Source of the DNA: Pseudomonadota bacterium
GTDB lineage: Bacteria > Pseudomonadota > Gammaproteobacteria > Pseudomonadales > Halieaceae
Direction: 5' to 3'
DNA length: 40,536 nt
Assembly: GCA_002862405.1 (NCBI GenBank)
Contig: PKCZ01000034.1
Coordinates: 1 to 40,536, forward strand
Every line of letters starts with the position of its first letter. Position 1 is the stretch's first letter. The notes under the pieces were generated by a model. It searched no databases and was not told the origin of the DNA. It was given only the letters and a program-made list of their open reading frames with translations. Below, in pieces: positions 36,050 to 40,536 of the stretch. Both the position numbers and the translations under genes were made by a program.

Positions 36050-37411
36050 ATGCGCAATCTCACTGACAGCTTGAGTTACGCATCTTTGACTGCAATGGCA
36101 TGGCCTTTCATTTTGGCCAATGCGTCGGTGCCGCTGCTCGGTATTGTTGATACTGCGGTTATTGGTAACACGGGTTCCGTCGTTGAGTTGGGAGCAATTG
36201 CGCTTGGGTCCCTTATTTTCTCCTTTGTTTATTGGAGTTTCGGGTTCCTCAGGATGGGAACAACCGGCTTTATCGCGCAAGCTGACGGGTCGGCTGACCA
36301 TAAAGAGGTCCGAGCCATTCTGGGTCGATCTTGCATTATTGCGCTGATTATTGGGGTGCTATTACTTTTAATCCAGTGTCCGATCGGAGCGCTCAGTTTT
36401 AGCTTGTTGTCGGGCGATGCAGCGGTCGAGAGCGTCGCAAAAACGTATTTTTACACGCGAATTTGGGGTGCTCCTGCGACTTTGCTTGTCTTCGTCATTA
36501 TGGGTGTCTGGATAGGGCTTGGGGAGGCAAAAGAGTTACTTAAGCTTCAGCTTTTTCTCAACGGTTTGAATATGGTGCTGGATATTCTCGCCGCTGGGGT
36601 TTTGGGCCTTGGCGCGTATGGCATTGCTATTGGCACCGTTTTTTCCGAAATCATCACCTGTCTGGTCGGGTTTTACCGATTGCAACGATTCCTCGCTGCG
36701 AAACACGAGGTTGGTGCGGCTTGGTACGCGTTCTGGCCGGTGGACCGCGTGCGCGAAATGACGCAGATGTGGCGCTTGCTGACCGCCAATGGAGACATCA
36801 TGATCAGAACGATGCTACTTGTCTTCGCGTTTTCCTATTTTACCAACGAGGCCGCTAAATTCGGTGTCGTATCACTTGCCGCTACGCACATCGTGCTTCA
36901 GATCATGGCGTTCACCGCCTTCTTTCTCGATGGATTCGCTTATGTCGCTGAATCTCAGGTAGGTCGCAGTTACGGCGCCAGAAATGTCCGGGCATTTAAG
37001 CTTGCCTTGCACCGAACAACGGTATTAGCTGCGGGTGCTGCAGTGGCACTTGCTGCGGCTATACTATTTTTCGGAGAGATGCTCGTGGCCGCACTGACTG
37101 ATCTTGATGAAGTCATTGTGACCTCGCTGGGGTTGCTACACATCTGCGCCGTTTATGTCATTGCCTCATTTCCAGCATTCCAGTTGGACGGCGTATTCAT
37201 TGGCACGTCACGGACAAAAGAGATGCGGAATGCGTCGTTCGTGTCGCTCTTAGTATTTTTGTTGGCGGTCTGGGCACTGACAGAAACCTACGCGCTTGTG
37301 GGCTTGTGGTGGGCAATGGTGGTATTCGTCATTGCCCGAGCCATCAGTTTGTGGGTTTATGTACCAAGATTCTGGAATCATTTTGCTCGAGACGACGAGG
37401 TGACTGTATGA
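36050..37411 (+). CDS. MATE family efflux transporter (DinF-like)
   Basis: This is a 12-helix cation-coupled multidrug/toxin exporter of 453 residues. Many hydrophobic helices are visible. The N-terminal block AWPFILANASVPLLGIVDTA and the YWSFGFLRMGTTGFIAQ segment are typical of the DinF branch of the MATE family. The second half repeats the fold (VLQIMAFTAFFLDGFAYVAE). The start codon directly follows the rnd stop. It overlaps ycgL by four bases. Its substrate is unknown. In many relatives rnd is followed directly by ycgL, so this gene appears inserted between them. Confidence 0.92.
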   Translation: MRNLTDSLSYASLTAMAWPFILANASVPLLGIVDTAVIGNTGSVVELGAIALGSLIFSFVYWSFGFLRMGTTGFIAQADGSADHKEVRAILGRSCIIALIIGVLLLLIQCPIGALSFSLLSGDAAVESVAKTYFYTRIWGAPATLLVFVIMGVWIGLGEAKELLKLQLFLNGLNMVLDILAAGVLGLGAYGIAIGTVFSEIITCLVGFYRLQRFLAAKHEVGAAWYAFWPVDRVREMTQMWRLLTANGDIMIRTMLLVFAFSYFTNEAAKFGVVSLAATHIVLQIMAFTAFFLDGFAYVAESQVGRSYGARNVRAFKLALHRTTVLAAGAAVALAAAILFFGEMLVAALTDLDEVIVTSLGLLHICAVYVIASFPAFQLDGVFIGTSRTKEMRNASFVSLLVFLLAVWALTETYALVGLWWAMVVFVIARAISLWVYVPRFWNHFARDDEVTV

Positions 37412-37677
37412 GCGCTGCAAATAGTATCCGGGTGTTGGCAGGAAAGCGTAAACCGGATACCTATCTATTCATATCGGCAGACGCGGGAGCCGAGGATTTA
37501 CCAGCCGATCTGCTTTCATTGTTAGGCGAGCTTAGAGAAGTAATTACGCTGGATATTACGCCAGAGCGGCAACTGGCAAGGTGCACGGGCGAAGAAGTGC
37601 TCGAGGGTGTTGCTGATGCGGGTTATTATTTGCAAATGCCGACGGGGGAGCGCACGCGTCATGATGACGACCACTAG
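37408..37677 (+). CDS. YcgL domain protein
   Basis: This is a small conserved gammaproteobacterial protein of unknown biochemical role. The visible family features are the N-terminal KRKPDTYLFI, then DLPADLLSLLGELREVITLDIT and the C-terminal GYYLQMP. With the ATG at 37408 it has 89 residues and overlaps the MATE gene by four bases. The ORF track starts 34 codons too early inside the MATE gene. The rnd-ycgL pairing is seen in Pseudomonas-like genomes. Confidence 0.9.
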   Translation: MSAANSIRVLAGKRKPDTYLFISADAGAEDLPADLLSLLGELREVITLDITPERQLARCTGEEVLEGVADAGYYLQMPTGERTRHDDDH

Positions 37678-38002
37678 TTACCTATTTGCACTTGTCATTT
37701 ATTGGTTGGCCGCTGGCGTGGGTTGCCGACTGCTCTACGTGATGGTTTTTCGTCATCTATCGCCGATGTGGTCTGGTGCGACCACGGGTCTCGTTGCTGG
37801 TCTTTTGCTCGTCCCCTCCTATGCGGCCGCCGACGCTAATACGCTCGCACCCGCGCTGATCACGGGTGTGTTTAATCTGATGTTTGCAGGTGGTATGGAA
37901 GCGGCGGTAGGGGCTTTTTTAATGCTGTCCTTAGGCGCGGTTATGGGGGTTATTGTGGGCATCATCACCGCACGATTGTCCACGTCACGTCCTAGCCAGT
38001 AG
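37661..38002 (+). CDS. Small membrane protein, hypothetical
   Basis: The protein of about 113 residues has roughly three hydrophobic segments: YLFALVIYWLAAGVGCRLLY, GATTGLVAGLLLVPSYAAA and AFLMLSLGAVMGVIVGII. I chose ATG 37661, where GGGGGAG lies about 10 bases upstream; ATG 37664 is equally possible. It overlaps the end of ycgL by 17 bases, so it is co-transcribed with it. I do not recognise the family. A 90-base gap follows before the moxR gene. Confidence 0.7.
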   Translation: MMTTTSYLFALVIYWLAAGVGCRLLYVMVFRHLSPMWSGATTGLVAGLLLVPSYAAADANTLAPALITGVFNLMFAGGMEAAVGAFLMLSLGAVMGVIVGIITARLSTSRPSQ

Positions 38003-38092
38003 TAGATCTGCGAATCGTCAGAATTAGTAAAACGACTCGTAAACCTGCGGATTGTCCGTTAGTCTCACGTCTCGATTTTAGGGAGCTGTTAT

Positions 38093-38941
38093 ATGAAATT
38101 CACCGGCACTGACAATTATGTAGCGACTGACGACCTCAGAATGGCCGTAGACGCGGCGGTCGCGCTACAGCGTCCTTTACTCATTAAGGGCGAGCCCGGC
38201 ACTGGCAAGACCATGCTGGCTGAAGAAGTTGCATCAGGCTTGGGAATGAAGCTGATCCAGTGGCACATCAAGTCAACTACGAAAGCCCAGCAGGGCTTGT
38301 ATGAGTACGATGCTGTATCGCGGCTCCGTGATTCACAGCTGGGTGATGAGGGTGTCCACGACATCTCCAACTACATCAAGCGGGGAAAGCTCTGGGACGC
38401 ATTTGATGCCGATGAGCAGGTGGTATTGCTCATTGACGAGGTCGACAAGGCGGACATCGAATTCCCCAATGACCTTCTCGTCGAGCTCGATCGAATGGAG
38501 TTTTTCGTCTACGAGACAGGCGAGACCATCAAGGCCAAGCATCGCCCCGTCATTATTATTACGTCCAATAATGAGAAAGAGCTTCCCGACGCATTCTTGC
38601 GCCGTTGCTTCTTCCACTTCATTAATTTCCCCGATCGGGATACGATGCGCCAGATCATTGGCGTGCACTATCCGTCCATTAAGCAAGATTTGGTGCAAGA
38701 GGCGCTTGAAGTTTTCTTTGAGCTCCGAGCGATTCCAGGTTTAAAGAAAAAGCCTTCAACGTCTGAGCTAATTGATTGGCTGAAGTTGTTGATGGCGGAC
38801 GATATTCCAGATGAAGTACTGAAGAATCGCGATCAGAGCAAGGCAATTCCGCCCTTGTACGGTGCGTTGGTTAAGAACGAGCAAGATGTTCAATTGCTTG
38901 AGCGTCTCGCTTTCATGCATCGTAGAGAAAGCAGTCAGTAA
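38093..38941 (+). CDS. MoxR family AAA+ ATPase
   Basis: MoxR ATPases act as chaperones that mature metal- or cofactor-containing complexes, usually with a VWA-domain partner. The 282-residue protein has Walker A GEPGTGKT (residues 33-40), Walker B LLIDEVDKAD, sensor 1 IITSNNEKELPDAFLRRC and a C-terminal lid. The ribosome site GGGAG lies before ATG 38093. The CoxE-like VWA gene follows after 11 bases, the standard pairing. The client is unknown; the downstream PQQ dehydrogenase is a candidate only by position. Confidence 0.93.
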   Translation: MKFTGTDNYVATDDLRMAVDAAVALQRPLLIKGEPGTGKTMLAEEVASGLGMKLIQWHIKSTTKAQQGLYEYDAVSRLRDSQLGDEGVHDISNYIKRGKLWDAFDADEQVVLLIDEVDKADIEFPNDLLVELDRMEFFVYETGETIKAKHRPVIIITSNNEKELPDAFLRRCFFHFINFPDRDTMRQIIGVHYPSIKQDLVQEALEVFFELRAIPGLKKKPSTSELIDWLKLLMADDIPDEVLKNRDQSKAIPPLYGALVKNEQDVQLLERLAFMHRRESSQ

Positions 38942-38952
38942 GGAGCTAACCG

Positions 38953-40128
38953 ATGCTCGTCAATTTTTTTCAGGGATTAAAAGACGGTGGCGTTCCGGTT
39001 ACGCCCCGTGAGCTTTTGGATTTGCTCGCTGCGATGAACAAACAGCTCGTCTTTGGCAGTATTGACGACTTCTACAATCTCTCACGCGCCGTGATGGTGA
39101 AAGATGAGAAATACTACGATCGTTTTGATCGGGCGTTTGGCCTGCACTTTCGTGATCTTGAAGGTGTGGATGATGTTATTGAGGCGCTGATCCCCGACGA
39201 CTGGTTACGCTCAGAGTTCGTGAAACAGCTCTCGGAAGAGGACAAAGCGAAAATAGAGTCGCTGGGGGGACTGGAGAAGCTGATCGACGAGTTCAAAAAG
39301 CGTCTAGAGGAGCAGGAGAAGCGTCACGAGGGCGGTAATAAGTGGGTTGGTACTGGCGGTACATCTCCGTTCGGCAACGACGGTTTTCATCCTGAAGGTA
39401 TTCGCGTGGGCGGACAGGGTAAAAACAAGAAGGCGGTCAAAGTATGGGACCGCAGAGACTTTAAAAACCTCGATGACAGTGTCGAAATTGGCACTCGAAA
39501 CATTAAAGTCGCGCTTCGTCGACTGCGAAAGTTTGCACGCACGGGCTCGGCAGACGAGCTCGATCTTGATGATACGATCAGCTCCACAGCGAAAAATGCT
39601 GGGCTGCTCGATATCAAGATGGTTCCAGAGCGGCACAACGCTGTGAAGGTCCTCCTGTTCCTTGACGTAGGTGGATCCATGGATCCTCATGTAAAGGTAT
39701 GCGAAGAGCTGTTCTCTGCGGCCAGAAGCGAGTTCAAGCACCTCAAGCACTTCTACTTCCATAACTTTCTCTACGACAACGTCTGGGAAAACAACATCCG
39801 GCGTCACAATCAGCGAACACCGTTGCATGATGTGATGCATAAATTCGGCCACGACTACAAAGTAGTGATCGTCGGAGACGCCTCCATGTCGCCTTATGAA
39901 ATCGTTCAGCCGGGCGGCAGTGTGGAGCACTGGAACGAGGAGCCAGGTGCCGTTTGGTTGGAGCGTCTGCGCTCGACCTATGAGAAGTGCGTCTGGCTGA
40001 ATCCCGTACCTGAGGACGAGTGGCAATACACTCAGTCCATTTCCATTGCCAATCAGCTCATGGAAGAGAAGATGTATCCCTTAACCTTAGGCGGCTTGGA
40101 GGATGCGATGGGTTTCCTCGCCAAATAA
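38953..40128 (+). CDS. VWA domain protein, CoxE-like
   Basis: This is the partner of the MoxR ATPase, 391 residues. The N-terminal part is helical and charged, with a Glu/Lys-rich stretch around residues 95-125. A Gly- and Asn-rich linker (KWVGTGGTSPFGNDGFHPEG) follows. The VWA domain starts near residue 230, and its MIDAS reads FLDVGGSMDPH, with Gly where the classical motif DxSxS has the first Ser; this form is usual in the CoxE-like family. GDASMSPYEI provides the later MIDAS Asp. It has no signal peptide and is probably cytoplasmic. Confidence 0.9.
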   Translation: MLVNFFQGLKDGGVPVTPRELLDLLAAMNKQLVFGSIDDFYNLSRAVMVKDEKYYDRFDRAFGLHFRDLEGVDDVIEALIPDDWLRSEFVKQLSEEDKAKIESLGGLEKLIDEFKKRLEEQEKRHEGGNKWVGTGGTSPFGNDGFHPEGIRVGGQGKNKKAVKVWDRRDFKNLDDSVEIGTRNIKVALRRLRKFARTGSADELDLDDTISSTAKNAGLLDIKMVPERHNAVKVLLFLDVGGSMDPHVKVCEELFSAARSEFKHLKHFYFHNFLYDNVWENNIRRHNQRTPLHDVMHKFGHDYKVVIVGDASMSPYEIVQPGGSVEHWNEEPGAVWLERLRSTYEKCVWLNPVPEDEWQYTQSISIANQLMEEKMYPLTLGGLEDAMGFLAK

Positions 40129-40198
40129 CTGTGGTTCCACATGCGCCAGACATTGGCTAAACTCGGAGGGATAACAATTAAAACTCTGAGGATTTGAT

Positions 40199-40536
40199 AT
40201 GTCTTATAAGAACGTTATGGCAAGTCTAGTGGCGGCGGCGGTTGTGTCTGCGTGCGGAGATTCTGATACCCCCGTGGAAACGCAAGTAGAAGCGTCAAGC
40301 GCTGTTGCGGCAGTGGACACACAGCGCATCATGAACGCAGCGGAAGAGCCCGAGATGTGGCTTACCTACGGCGGCTCTTACGATGAGACTCGACACTCGT
40401 CACTCGCCTCGATCAATGGCGATACCGTTCAAAACTTGGGTGTGGACTGGGTTTACACCATGGATAAGCCACGCGGTGCCGAAGCGACGCCTATTGTTGT
40501 GGACGGCGTCATGTACGTGACCGGATCCTGGTCTGT
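40199..40536 (+). CDS. PQQ-dependent alcohol dehydrogenase, 5' part only, lipoprotein-type signal
   Basis: The frame is open from ATG 40199 to the window end and is not in the ORF track because it has no stop. The ribosome site GAGG lies 6 bases upstream. The N-terminus is a lipoprotein-like signal ending VVSACGDS, so Cys19 could be acylated. An Ala/Glu/Val-rich linker follows. The mature domain begins MWLTYGGSYDETRHSSLASI and continues ATPIVVDGVMYVTGSWS, the first blades of the quinoprotein beta-propeller of methanol/ethanol dehydrogenases. The type and substrate cannot be told from this part. A lipid anchor would be unusual in a family that is normally soluble and periplasmic. It lies 70 bases after the MoxR-VWA pair. 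Confidence 0.85.
   Translation, partial: MSYKNVMASLVAAAVVSACGDSDTPVETQVEASSAVAAVDTQRIMNAAEEPEMWLTYGGSYDETRHSSLASINGDTVQNLGVDWVYTMDKPRGAEATPIVVDGVMYVTGSWS

Noticed and set aside
39304-40026. 240-codon antisense ORF opposite the VWA gene
   Set aside because: It is the shadow of a strongly conserved VWA reading frame; its translation shows no domain and it has no promoter or ribosome site of its own.

Overview
The window is a chromosomal segment of a free-living aerobic gammaproteobacterium. Gene content and order resemble the marine OM60/NOR5 (Halieaceae)-type lineages and, more distantly, Pseudomonas. This rests on protein character and synteny from memory, not on a database search. No phage, transposase, integrase or CRISPR array was seen.

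Region 1 (1-11340, + strand) is a long housekeeping block: leuB (3' end) - asd - fimV remnant - truA - trpF - trpB - trpA - accD - folC - SPOR protein - cvpA - purF - metZ. Genes are tightly packed with 4-base or 1-base overlaps, and many starts are GTG or TTG. It ends at a bidirectional terminator shared with the convergent acnB. The position normally held by the giant polar hub gene fimV holds only a 69-codon ORF that looks like the two ends of FimV joined together.

Region 2 (11358-21870) holds acnB (-), a DUF1289 gene and miaE (+), lpxH and ppiB (-), glnS and cysS (+), an epoxide-hydrolase-like gene and folD (-), then tRNA-Pro and tRNA-His. This matches the order known in Pseudomonas up to the tRNA cluster, where synteny breaks.

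Region 3 (21885-26841) is accessory and lies between tRNA-His and an inverted, displaced tRNA-Arg(UCU). It carries a decayed leucine-dehydrogenase-type pseudogene, a cytochrome P450, a 38-codon membrane peptide, a SAM methyltransferase, an acyl-CoA dehydrogenase and a VOC protein. The P450 and acyl-CoA dehydrogenase suggest lipid or hydrocarbon metabolism, but no joint pathway can be proven from sequence.

Region 4 (26874-32206, - strand) has a small membrane protein and an efflux operon, MFP - RND pump - TetR. Its predicted promoter is covered by two tandem 17-bp operator-like palindromes spaced two helical turns apart. The RND pump lacks the canonical AcrB proton-relay residues at two positions.

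Region 5 (32294-38002, + strand) has the 4.5S SRP RNA, then dnaX - recR - rnd - MATE transporter - ycgL - a membrane protein. dnaX carries a complete programmed -1 frameshift cassette (internal SD, A AAA AAG, 7-bp hairpin, immediate stop) predicted to make gamma as well as tau. The ybaB gene usual between dnaX and recR is absent.

Region 6 (38093-40536, + strand) is a MoxR AAA+ ATPase and a CoxE-like VWA protein, followed by the 5' end of a PQQ-dependent alcohol dehydrogenase that begins with a lipoprotein-type signal. The window ends inside that gene.
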